Positions 36,701 through 47,588 of a DNA stretch of 64,000 bases are shown here, piece by piece. Numbering within the stretch: position 1 is the stretch's first letter; every line of letters starts with the position of its first letter. The position numbers were made by a program, and so were the translations under genes. The notes beneath the pieces are model-generated. The model did no database searches. It saw only the letters and a list, made by a program, of their open reading frames with translations, and had not been told where the DNA came from. The DNA lies in assembly GCF_002999335.1 (NCBI RefSeq), contig NW_020312101.1, positions 1 through 64,000 on the forward strand, read 5' to 3'. Origin of the DNA: Cyclospora cayetanensis (lineage: Eukaryota > Apicomplexa > Conoidasida > Eucoccidiorida > Eimeriidae).

Positions 36701-39700
36701 GTTTGGGGTCTGCTTCACTCGCAAAGACGCATCAGCCGCTGCAGCTCTTCCTCTGACCGGCCTTCCCACATCACGGGGGCTTTATCTGGAGCAGTGGCAC
36801 AAGCACACAGCACGCTCTAGGTAAGGCCTAGCAGATCTCTTTTCTCTACGAACTAGCGCCCCTTCGCAGGATGCCAAGGCTAAGGTTTCACGTTCTGAGA
36901 TACAGGTTTGCGCCTTGCTTGAAGTCGCTGGCCTACGCGTTTCCGTCCTAAGGAGGTACTTTGATGCAGCCAGAAGCAGAGGGCAGCAGAAATTCCCGGG
37001 GGGCCCCTGGGGCCCCCACTTTTCAAGGAATGCGGCAGTCAACGGCAAGTCCAGCAGAGCGTTGCAGACCTCCCCGAAAGAACCGCCTGCTGCCTGCACA
37101 ACACACACGTCCCAAGCTCCAGACTCCGAAGCAGAAGGCGCACGCTGCGGGGAGCAGGTAGTGTGGCAGAGCGGAATGACTCAGCCAGCTTTGAAAGGTG
37201 CTAAAGGCCTCGCGATGGCTGTGTGCGTGGGGGCAAAGGCTTCAAGAGAAAGATAACGATTTCGCACGTACGATAGAAGGAACGAGGAAGCGGAGGAGAG
37301 AACCAACTGACCGAGGATGAAATGCAGCCAACATGAAAATGGAAGGAAAGTACCTGCGCGATGTAGAGACACACAGTGAGAGACAGATAGAGAGAGAGAG
37401 AAAGACAGATAGAGAGAGAAAGAGAGAGACAGATAGAGAGAGAGAGAGACAGATAGATAGAGACAGACAGAGAGACAGACAGAGAGAGACAGACAGAGAG
37501 AGACAGAAAGAGACAAACAGAGAGAGAGACAGATACAGAGAGAGAGAGAGAGAGACAGATACAGAAAGCCCCTTCAGCCTCTCAATCCCCACGGCGCTCT
37601 CATGAGGTCCTGTGGGGTCAATCCGTTGTTGCACAAAACTTCAGTAAGAACACGGTTCTAAAATTCGTGCAGTTACGATTAGGGTTTAGGACTGGGAGCT
37701 TGCCGGAAGAGAATGTGTGGCTCTATGTGATGCCGGGCGTTGAAGATGGCTGCGACTGCTTGGATACTGCAGAGAGGACTCTGCGTTTGCTTGGGGTTAA
37801 GCAGGAGGAAGAGGTTGGCGTATATTCCCTCGAAGAAGCACAAGGGGGTTTGCTCGACAGATGAACGGAGGAATACGAGGGCCGCTAAATAAAAGAGACG
37901 CAGCCCAGAGAAGCCGCCTAGCGGACGCTCGGCTAACTGAAGCGCACACCACAAGCCACAGACTCTCACGACTCAACAACGCCTGCCTCCTTACTACTCA
38001 TTTCTTCGCTCAGACTTTCTTCGCGATCTCTTGAGCATCTTTGTGATGGGCCCTCATGCAGTGCCTCCTAGGTTGCTGTGCTCCTCTGGGGCTTTGCAGA
38101 GAGCGTGAACTCACGCGTTTGATGGCGACGAATGCTTGTTGTTGAATGTCTCTGCTTGCAGGCGCCAGTAGATACAAGAGTCTCACCGCTTCGACTGCTG
38201 CAGCGTCCATGAGCTGCGCCTCGAGCACCGCACCATTGACAACGGCACATCGGCCAAGCCGTAAACAGCAACTGCTGCTGCTGCTGCTCGGCGTGTCTCC
38301 CGACAGAGCTCTTCCGGATCCTGTGGGGCTAATAGTGCTCGTCCCTGCGCAACAAGCCGCTTGCTGCTGCTGCAGCTCGGCCTGCTGCAGCACTCGCAGA
38401 CAATATCGAGACACAGCACTGAAAAAGGGGTGGGGGGGGCACCCTGAGGGATCCTCCTCGAGAGCAGGAGAAGGTCTTGAAGGAAGCCTGGGGATGGCGT
38501 TTGCAGGCGCTGTGGCATCTCTGGGCTGCCCTTGCTGCTGCTCTTGCAGCCGCTCGTGGGTGTGGTGGTACGCCTCCTGCTGCAAGCTCTCGCCCTTGTC
38601 GATGAAGCCAAAGTGCATCAAACGGAAAAAGGCCTCTTCTCTCACGCGGGATCTCCTGAGGCGACGCACAAGGAACGCTTCTGTTTTCTACGTCCTAAAG
38701 GGTCTCCTTCCCGCAGCTCGCTACTCCGTGAAAGCGCTAAAAAGCTTCTTCGTGTGTCCGTCAGTTGCTTACTCGGCGGCTCCGATTGGAGTCGCATGCA
38801 CGCGAAGGATCCAAGGCGCAAGACAGGCGAAGAGCTGCGAATGCATCAATTCTTCGTCGGAGACGGACTGGCTTCGGCAGAGGCAGCTGAAGAAGTCTCT
38901 AAAGCCTCACACAGTTCAGGAAGACAGGAGCCAAAAGGCGTGGGGGCACAAGAAAGGCCTCAAAAGCCACAGAGAAGCATCTAGCCATGGCTTCCGCCTG
39001 ACTGAGCGCGCAGCTGGTACAAAATGAAGTGTGTTTTGTTGCGGCTTTGGCATGCGGAGCAAGCTGACCTGGAAGGTCTTCCATCGGGTTCGTAGAAGGT
39101 GTTGTCCACCTCTGCCTTCCACAGGTGTTTGAGCCATGAGGACAGAGATTTCTTCTGCTTGTCTTTGCCTTTGGTGCTGCTCCTGCTGCTGCTGTTGCTG
39201 TCGCTGCCGGTGGCAGTGCTGCTGCTGCTGCTGCTGTTACAGCGAAGCAAGAGGTGCTGAAAGGCCTCCTCTGCAAGCGCAATTTCCTCTTTATAGGTGC
39301 AGAGCGGCCGCGCAGACAGCGCCACAACCCGTAACAGGCACGAGAGGGAGAGCAGACGAACGGAGAGCAAGGGAATGGCGCCTCCTTGTACAGCCGTCTG
39401 CGTGCAAGGCAAGCCACTGGACGCTGCGGACTGCTGCGGCTGCTTCGGAGGGCTGGAGAAGGCAAAAAGGCTCCCTGGAGATGAGGTCGAGGAGGATCCC
39501 TGTTGCTCTGGCGTCTGATGCGGATCCTCAGCAGCAGCAGCAGCAGCTGCAGCTGCAGCCGCTAGAGGGGCACCGCCTGTGGTGAAGCGTACGAACGTTC
39601 GCGCATTGCTGACCAGCACTTGCGGGCTGTGCAGCTGCAGCAGCAGCAGGAGAAAGCAGCAGAGCTGGTTCATGGAATACAGCGCCATGTTGCTGCCGAC

Positions 39701-40790
39701 GCCTTCGGAGAGGCAGCTCGGTAGGGAGCAAAGAGAGGGGCCCCCAGGGGGCCCCCCGGGAGGGCCCCCCGTCGGGGCCCCGTCGGAGAGGAAGTCCCAG
39801 GGGCGCGGTACGCGCGGAACCTCTTCGGAGCTCGGGGGCCCCTCTGAGGGTTCGTCTTCGGCTGCCCCCATGCGTGGGGGCCCCTCCCCCGCACTGTGCG
39901 TGGCAATCGAGACAACGTCTCGAGGGGCCCCCGAGGGGCCCTTTCCCTGCTGCTGCTGCCGCCGTGCCTTGTGCTGCTGCTGCTGCTGCTGCTGCTTAGG
40001 GGGTGAGATGGACGTGAGATGCAAGAGCAGCTGGGAGAGGACGAGACGCAGACCAAGACTCCCACAACCCCCTGTGGTGGCAGCGCCAAGGAGGGCATAC
40101 AGCATCACCACGCAGCGATGCAGCAGCTCCGCCGTCCTCTGAGGAAAAGCGACATGCGCAGCGGAAAGACGCCGAGCGGGGTCAAGGCCTTAATTGGGGT
40201 GTATTTACACTGCGAAAGGGGCAGCCGTGCTGAGAACGAACGTGGAGAGGCCAAAAGGGAGAGGGGTGAAGGGGGAGGGGGTGTTGTCTTTGAAAGAGCC
40301 GCGAGCACACACGGCACATCAGCAATCCGGCAGCAATGCAGCAGCAATCAACGAAGCATCACTAGCAACCCCAGTCATCACGCCTCAGACACGCGAATGC
40401 ATCTGAGTGACAAGCAAGGCACGCTTGGCTCAAATCGAAGAAGGCAGGACGCAGAGGGCAGGTGCGCTGCTACCGACAAGCCACGCCTGGCAAAATGGCA
40501 ATCCCTTGCAAAATAGCGGCGACTTTCCGCTGTTTCCCACCCCTCCCCCAATCTGCCTGCACAGAAGCACGCCTAAGGGCTCACTGCTGATTGAGCCGTC
40601 GGCTTGAAGAGCAACTTTGGGGGAAGAGCACCGCAGGAAAGCTGCGTATAAAAAGCCCGCAGTTCAGCTGCCGCCGCGTTGCTGCTGCTCTTCTGCTGCA
40701 ATCGCTCAAGGGCCCCAAGCAGACCCTCCATGACCTTTTCTGAGGCTTCCATATTCAAGCGGCTGGTGAGGGCCCCTACTGACTTAAGGA
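33791..40790 (-). CDS. RAP-domain protein with homopolymeric amino-acid repeats, many exons
   Basis: This long minus-strand gene has many exons. Well-supported exons, which keep phase with each other, are about 40790-40585, 40138-39069, 38886-38773, 38655-38115 and from 37936 downward. Further coding blocks lie near 37.09-36.95, 36.76-36.70, 36.35-36.17, 36.05-35.73 and 35.68-35.35 kb, and the last exon ends at the stop 33791-33793. Leu-rich helical stretches recur (ELLHRCVVMLYALLGAAT, AELFRALLQRFSLLYPLSF, PLAEALCWAVGALL), as in FASTK/RAP proteins. The last exon has FLLKQTFLRGAQGFRVRLL followed by RFQQW, a good fit to the C-terminal core of a RAP domain. RAP proteins are expanded in apicomplexans and linked to organellar RNA. 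Exon 40138-39069 carries Gln, Ala and Ser runs. A possible ATG is at 40752; an upstream exon at 41302 is possible. It could be two adjacent genes. Confidence 0.6.
37372..37563. repeat. GA/GACA-rich microsatellite array
   Basis: About 190 bases on the plus strand are built almost entirely of imperfect AGAG, GACA and GATA units. The array lies inside an intron of the minus-strand RAP gene. The open frames across it (Arg/Glu/Asp on one strand, Leu/Ser/Cys on the other) are artefacts of the repeat. Confidence 0.85.
39175..39237. repeat. CTG/CAG tract encoding a Ser-rich run
   Basis: This is an imperfect CTG tract on the plus strand. On the minus strand the RAP gene reads it as AGC, giving a Ser-rich stretch with interruptions (CNSSSSSTATG). 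Confidence 0.8.
39530..39560. repeat. CAG/CTG tract encoding an Ala run
   Basis: CAG repeats on the plus strand are read as GCT/GCA by the minus-strand RAP gene, giving about 12 consecutive alanines. Eimeria coding sequence is known for such homopolymeric runs. Confidence 0.8.
39735..39790. repeat. GGGCCC-rich palindromic tract
   Basis: Alternating G and C runs (GGGGCCCCC, GGGGGCCCCCC, GGGGCCCC) form several overlapping palindromes. On the minus strand they encode a Gly-Gly-Pro-Pro repeat (GGPPGGPPGGP) within the RAP gene. Confidence 0.7.
39974..39996. repeat. CTG tract encoding a Gln run
   Basis: Seven CTG units on the plus strand are read as CAG by the minus-strand RAP gene, giving seven consecutive glutamines (KQQQQQQQHK). 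Confidence 0.85.
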
Positions 40791-41302
40791 GGCCCTAACA
40801 TGCAGTATCACTAGACGCGCGCCTCCGCCTTCCCGAACTCGTCATTACAGCGGAGATCACCTCGAACTGGATAGCCGCTGAGGCTCCTTGCTCTCTGAAA
40901 GGACCTGATGCGAGCGATTTCCCGACGGGAGGCCGCTTAAGAGCTGACGTAGGGCTCCTCAGCAGCTACCGACATTGTAAGCCTTTCTGCTGCGGGCCCA
41001 TGGTGTTGACGGATAGCAGAACAGCTCGGGGGTCAGAGGCAGCCTCAGGGATCAACAGCGGATGTGTCGTTCAAATTGATTCGAGACAAGTCGGAGGAGC
41101 TGGGGTGAGTGCAGCCAGCCACCCCAAGACATCCCGGCAACGGGGAGCCAGCAGCAAACCCCAAACTCCAACCCTCTTGATCAAGCGAAACGAGCACACC
41201 GATATAAAACACATAATAAATTTCTTCAATGCTTGGATTTTTCGCCATGGCCTCTTTCTGCATTTCAGGGGTTGGCGCTGCAGTTTGCTGGTTTGCTAGC
41301 AT

Positions 41303-41634
41303 TCGCCAGGGGCCCCCGCCATCGTCGACCTCGGGGGCCCTCGTAACCGGTGGCTTCCTTCTCTCCGGCTATACCACTCTTCCAGCGAATTCGGGGCCTG
41401 ACTAGTTACTGTTTGACATTTATCGCTTGTTGATTGCGTTCTAAAGCAGTTCTTGTGCTTTCTTCGCGTGTGTTGTCTGGACCGCCTACTGCAGCACCGA
41501 GCTGCCTAGAGAACTGACCGAATTCCATTGATGCAACCATATCGACTGCAGAAACTCCTTAAGCGCCTTCTCGGTTGGCTCTAAGACCTCCACAGGGGGC
41601 TCACGGTCCCCCCGTCTCCCCCGTGCAGTTCACC
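41303..41634. promoter_or_regulatory. Putative shared promoter between divergent RAP and Ku70 genes
   Basis: About 330 bases separate the furthest upstream ATG of the minus-strand RAP gene region (41302) from the Ku70 ATG (41635). Pyrimidine-rich sequence (CCCCCCGTCTCCCCCGTGCAG) lies just before the Ku70 ATG. No specific factor motif can be named. Confidence 0.35.
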
Positions 41635-44600
41635 ATGTCGTTCTCGGCCTCTGTTGGCGAATTTTCTTGTCAGGCTGAGGATTGCGAGCACTTCTTCGGG
41701 CTCTCATCCGAAGATGAGAGTGCGTTTGAGGCTATTTGCGCTTGCTCCAGAGGCCCCTGTGGCGGAAGGCAGCGGCAAGGACCCCCCATCCCGCTCAAAG
41801 AAGCACTGGATGTCGTGGGAAACTTCAGTAACGCGGTGCAGGACGGTTGGGGGCTTCTCTGGGAGAGTGCTGCACCGCCTCCACAAATCTCATAGACTCG
41901 ATAACCGACTGTATCCTGTTACGGCTGGTTTTGCAGGCCTCCTCCACAGGAGTGGCGACCTTCCCCTCTCGCATTTCTTGAGTGCTGCTGCTGAGGGCGT
42001 TGACGAGGGAGGCCAAGCCCCACAACAGACGGAACGCTCTCCGGGGAAGTCGAACAAGGCGTTCCCGTCTTCGCGTGAAGTTTGCATGTGGGTGGTCGAC
42101 GCGGACAAGGCGCTTCTGTTTCAGCGGGAGGAGATTCCAGCTGACACCAGCAGCTCCCTTGCCAGGGATCCCGCCGGGGGAAGCCTCAAGGGCCCTTCCA
42201 CTGCGGGAAGGACGCCGCATGGGCGTTCTTACTTTTGGAAGGTAGGCGCCAGGCTGTGCTTGTTCGAGGGCTGAAGGCCTGTACGTTTCTGCATTGCTGA
42301 GTCTGGCTTTCAGCTGGGGTTCTTGTGGTATGCGACTCGCGCCTTTCGGCTCATCCGCCTCGTGCAGGAGCTGATGCATGCCGCGACCTCCTACGTCCGC
42401 TCACGCCTCTGCAGCAAGGAACCCTTGCTCTTTGGCGTTTTGCTGTTCAACGCGTACGCTAGAACTGAGGGGGGGCCCCTCCCTGGAGAGAGCAGTGGCC
42501 AGAAGGGCCCCGCAGACTCGGTGAGGGAGGGCCTGCATGCAAAGGGAACGCCGCGTCGGAGGCTGCCTCTTCTGCCTCTCCTCATGCCGGGAATCGCCGT
42601 AGCGCTGCCCCTTCAGGAGGCGACCATCAGCACGATAGAGGATCTGGGACTGCTTGCAAGTCTGGATAGAGAGCAGTTCGAGGAGGCCTTTGCGGAGCCA
42701 CCCCAGAGGCCCCCCTTTACAGGTAGGAGGAAGTCGAATTTCGGACTTGGTGGCTCCCCTTTCTCGCCGGCAGCATGTCGATTTACAGACGTCTTCCTTG
42801 AGAAGATTTCGTGCAGAAGGCCGTGGCGGTGGAAGCCTTAGGCTCCTTTCAAGCCCTTATTCTTCGCGTTTTGTTCAGACCTCTGGTGGAGTCTGGGGTA
42901 CATGCTGGCTGGCGTGCAGCAGCGGCAGAAGCGCCGTGAGGCGTTCCTGCAGCGGGTGTTCCTTTTCACGAACAATCCCGATCCCTGCAGCAGCACAAGC
43001 AGGGGCGGCGACTGCAGGGGCGAGGAGGAGGAGGAGAGGCGCGCATGCATGCAAAGATTAAAGGATCTCCAGTCGCAGCAGGCCCAGTTTGTGCTGTTTC
43101 CTCTGGAACACCACGGCAAGTCTCGCTCTAGAGGCCCCTCCCACCCTTCTGCTGCGTCTCTTCGGAGGCGCATGCTGCCGCGCTCACAGCTCGCCACGTT
43201 CTCCGTACTTTGCATTGCATATAGGAAAAAGGGGTGACGCCGACGATCGTGTGTGCAGAAGGCAGTTTTGACGCCAGTCTTTTTTGGGACGAGGCCCTTG
43301 GGCAGGATGCCACGGAGGCGCCATACTTTCTCCTTCTCAATACCGTTCAGCAGAGCATCGAGTACTTCGAAACCCCAACCCCTGATCTCGCGTTCTGGCG
43401 ATAAGCGTTCCTCCTACGCCTCCCTCGTTGAAGCTCGCTTGCTACACAAACCAGTAGAGTGGGGATTTGTACGGCGCCTCTGATCCTCAAGACAAGTCTT
43501 CCTTTCAAACGCCTGCGGTTTGTGGTTTCAGCCGTGCAGCGCGGCGCTCGCGTCTGCTGTCGTCCATGCAGTTCTACTTGACGCCTACCTTCTGCCTTCC
43601 CGTTTGCTTGTACACTGCACTATCTCCCCCCCGACTTCTGAAGCCTGAGCCTATTCTTTTACCCTTGGGGGTTCCATTGCTGTCGTGCCAGCGCTGGAAA
43701 GCCGAGGGATGGGAACCTGTAGCGCCTTCCGCAGCTTCTAAAAGGCTAGGGAGTTCACAAGATGCCCACGAATCGGATACTGTCACCGGAAGAGAAGCAG
43801 GTGCACCCCTAGGTTCCTCTTTAGATGCTAAGCAGGCAGGCCCCTCGTGGACATCCCCAGAGAGTCGTGGGCATGCAGAGAAGGTAGTCTTGGTTTTAGA
43901 GCACGGCGACAGAGTTATCGAAATGGCGGAAGAGGATCTGCGCGGTCTAAAGGTGCGATTTTTGTTCTGACGCTCAAGCACAAATGAGAGGAAGCACACA
44001 GGGGGTTTTGCTGCACGCATCGCGCCAGCAGGCCACGCGCCTGCGTGTTGGCTCATGCTTATGCGTGTCGCCTGCTAGCAACTGCAGACTTCGAGGTGTT
44101 TGTCTTTTGGCTTGTTCTATCGGTTTGTGTTTCGTTTGCTCAGAGGTATGGTCCTTCCTGCATGCGCTTGTTGGGGTTCGTTCCTAGGGGCCTCATTTCC
44201 CCTGAGCTGAACGTCGCAGCTCCAGTCTTCGTCACTGCAGCGAGTCACATCCTCGCGGAGGCAGCGAGGCGGAGGCAACTGAGGCTCAGGCAGCAGCAAG
44301 CAGAGGCCGCTGATGGAGGAGGAGGGAGCCACCGAGGAGGGGGCAGCACTGCGAAAGCGACTGAGACACGCGATGCCAGAGCGTATTATCGGGAAGCTGA
44401 CCGCGTTACCTCCAGCTTGATCATCGCCATGGACAGTCAGGACGTGGTAATTGCTGTTGGACTTAAGCCCACATTATGCAAACACATAGGCGCGGGAGAG
44501 AGGATTTCTGCACAAAAAGGGGTTCACCGCTACCGTGTGAATGACTTTTGGCAACTGCGCGCCTCTGCATCTACATACGTATCTGTGTTCTTGGTCTGTA

Positions 44601-46219
44601 GCTGGGCGTCTTGTTGTTCTCTTGGATTTAGCAGTGTGTGCGTATGGGCGTTTAATCCCTGCTGTGTTTAGGGGTCATTCCGCTTGTCTCTCCTTGCACT
44701 CCTTGTGCCAGGCCCGCTGTAGTAGGGGTGGCTGAAACCAGTAAAGATCCATGTGCCTCTCGTGTCGCAGCCGCTTTGTTTTTTATGCGTAGGCGGCGGT
44801 CGTTGCGCTTGTGCCTCGTAAGGGGGCCCCCTTCATGCTGGGGGCTTTGCTTCCGCAGGTACGAATTCGCTGATCCTTGTTGCGGAGAGCGCCCACGCGC
44901 TCAAAATCCCCTGTGTGTTGCACGGCAGGAAGTTTGTGGGGTTTCCATGCTGCCGTCGAGGAACTCGCATTACGAGGATGTGGAGGGAGAGGGAGGGGGA
45001 AGGGGCTCACCTCGGGCCGAACTAAGCGGAAGCGGCGGTCGAGCGTAGCAGCTCTCATTACAGCACGCTCAAGAGCAGCGGAGCAAAGAGGCACCTTGAT
45101 AAAGAGCTGTCTATCTACGCTTCTCCATCTTCCCTGTGCGGTCTCCGTGTGCAGCTGCACGAAGTCGACAGTCGGGGCGTCACGGAGCATTCCTCAGGGT
45201 TTTACCTCTTGCGATTGCCATTTAGAGGAGAGTTGAGGGCCCCCTCCCTGCCTTGGTCTCTCTGCAGCGTCTCCCCCTCTTTTGTGTCTTGCCTCCTAAG
45301 CGAAGCGCGTTCCTACACAGAACCCGCCAGCCATGAGAGCGCTCACGAAATGACGGAGAGGGAAACGCAGGTGCTCAAACTAAGCATGCACCTCGCGGAG
45401 ATCCTGAAGTGTAAGTACAGCCCCGTCCCGTGCCGTCCCCCTCATTTCTACTCCTTCTCGAGGCTGCGGCTGCCTGACCTGTTGAAATCCTCTTAGGCTG
45501 GCATTCGTGGTGTGTGAGCCAGAATATAGGGGTTTACAGCTTGTGGCTGTCTGCAAATGCGCAGGTCTAGAGCTTTTAGATTTTGACGTACATCAGATAG
45601 TCAATGCCCAGCGGCAGAAACAGATAGCAACCTTGGAGGCATTTTCCCTCCGTCTCTCCCTCCCTGCCAACCCTCATGATCCTCTGCTCCCTGATGCAGA
45701 ACGATTTTCCGTCGTCGACGGGCCCTTACTCGAATGGGCGCAACGGTCTGTTACACTCAAGACGCTGCCTTCGGGGACCTCCCTTCCAGGAGCTTGCTGC
45801 CCTGTAGATTCTCTTCAAACTACTCTCCTACACGCGTTGTAAGGCCTTAAGGTGTGGTGTCTTGTCTCCTTTGCAGGGTTCGGGACGCAACAGCTGGAAA
45901 AGACGAACTCCAAGGTTCGAGGAAGCGGTGCATCCTCTCCGGAAGTCCTCATACGGCTGCACCTGCGGCCTCTCGTCAGGACGCCTCGGCAAATGCAAAG
46001 GCTGCGAAGCACCCCAAGAAGCTCTGCTGTGTTCAGGAGGAGGGCTTACTTGCTGAGAAGTACGTGCTATCGCTCGTGGTGTCTGACCAGCTCGAAACCC
46101 TCACCGTTGCGCAGCTTCGGGGGGCTTTAGGGCGCTGGCGACAAAAGACGGGGGGCACAAAGGCAGAGCTCATTCAAAGGGTGAAGGACTACGTTACAGG
46201 CAAGGAGCAGCTCAAGTAA
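41635..46219 (+). CDS. KU70: Ku70 DNA end-binding protein, ten exons
   Basis: Ku70 pairs with Ku80 to bind double-strand breaks in non-homologous end joining. The phase-consistent exons are 41635-41827, 41937-42241, 42314-42722, 42879-43115, 43259-43361, 43532-43952, 44144-44446, 45155-45410, 45565-45838 (end uncertain) and 45877-46219, for about 947 residues. The order of parts matches Ku70. A vWA-like N-domain includes EVCMWVVDADKALLF, LCSKEPLLFGVLLFNAYA, RVFLFTNNPDPC and GSFDASLFWDEAL. A Ku-core beta-barrel includes RYGPSCMRLLGFVPR, SLIIAMDSQDV and SSGFYLLRLPF. A C-terminal SAP domain includes ETLTVAQLRGALGRW and TKAELIQRVKDYV. Insertions make it longer than typical Ku70 (about 600 residues). 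Intron 4 appears to be GC-AG. The last intron would be only 38 bases with the best donor; a weaker donor at 45746 gives 131 bases. The 5' exon is the least certain. Confidence 0.85.
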
Positions 46220-47588
46220 CTAAAGACTTCCACGGAAGAGTTTGGAGACTGGGCTTCGGGCCTCAGCGTATGTTGTTTTCGACTGCCGTTCGGTCAAGGC
46301 AGCGACGTTGCTCATGGAAGTCTGCTCTATTAGGATCTAAGGCCTAGCTAGGGATTAGCATTAGGTGGTTCGTATAGACACATTAGAGGTCGCGTTCCAT
46401 TTACTGCTGCACGTGGAGCAAAACCAAGGAAACGGAATTTTATAGGGGAGAACAGCCAAGGGGAGCTGAGATTGGCAACCATTAGTGCAAAGAAGGAGCC
46501 AGTAGAAAAGGAAAATGCTCGAAGAATAGGAGCAAAAGGTGTCAACGACTCGGGGAGAAAGGAATGCATAAGCGGAGGCATAATATGATGGACTCGGGCG
46601 TGGCACCTTTAAATGACGTAATACCTTGACTTTCCTGCTTTCAAGCAACAAACAGCGTTCCAACCTTCTCTTTCTTCCCCGTTTCCTCTTTTTTCCAACA
46701 TTAGTGCTCACTGGGCTTAGACAAGTCGTAGCTGCTACCGTTGCACAAACCGGTAGGGGCACACTGAGGAGCTGCGCTATTTAAACGTTAAACTTATTTG
46801 GCATCTACATCTGCCGATGCTGCTATGCATCAATGACTTTCAGCTCTTCTTAACTGCGTTGACGAAAGATATCCCCCAATAAGTCCACCCCAAAGAGTGG
46901 TTTCCACTTCAGTGGTTACACTAGTAAACTAATCGAAGCACAATGCTATATTGGATTCAGTAAAAGCCGCTTTTCCCTTTCTGCGGAATAGACATGATGC
47001 CCAAACTGTGAAGATTATAATTAGCAGCTTCAGCTTGAGGGTTGTGTGGTTAGCATTCATGTTTACGAGGTCAGGGCTTGTATCGATACCTGTCCGGTGG
47101 CTCCCGGGGATTTTGGTGGAAGAGCGTAGAACATTGGCGGAGCAGTGAGAAATCAGGACTAAGAAAGCTTTTTGTTAAGCAAAATATATTATACAGCAGA
47201 ACTACCTAACGAGCAGTACGAAAATTAGAAGAGCATGGCCAGGGATAATATTGTGAGAGCGGGAAAGATTGCGTCGCAGCACTACGGGGGCCTCTGGGTC
47301 GATGGCTCCTTTTGCTTTTTTTCAGCCTTGTATTTTCATGTTCTTTGTTGATTTAACTGGCTTAGTCTCTCATTACCACTGAAGCAGTGAGGGAATCCTT
47401 TCCAATTCGTCTTCTTTCCTCTCCCTGGCTACGAGCCAGGCTCGTTTTTGCTGTGCCTCCTTCGCTTCTGTGCATCTAACCACCCTGGGGTGCAATTTCT
47501 GCTGGGGGAGGCACTACAGAGCGTGTTATCTGGCTGTGTACCCTTTATTTTATGGCACCGTCCCCTCACAAGCATTCACAGAACCCAT
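46220..47588. other. Intergenic stretch
   Basis: About 1.4 kb between Ku70 and the secreted orphan gene. Frames are short and interrupted, and nothing is supported as a gene. The right end is presumably the promoter of the gene starting at 47589. Confidence 0.4.

Noticed and set aside
37181..37634. Leu/Ser/Cys-rich and Arg/Glu/Asp-rich open frames across the GA array
   Set aside because: Both are repeat artefacts on opposite strands inside an intron of the RAP gene.
39136..40142. Plus-strand Cys-, Arg- and Gly/Pro-rich open frames opposite the RAP gene
   Set aside because: They are reverse-strand translations of CAG tracts and GGGCCC blocks. The minus strand has phase-consistent splice sites and helical coding sequence.
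44727..45048. Extra Ku70 exon after the acceptor near 44860 (for example NSLILVAESAHALK)
   Set aside because: Joining 44446 directly to 45155 keeps phase and gives the expected Ku70 order. The extra piece is not needed and meets a stop before a good donor.
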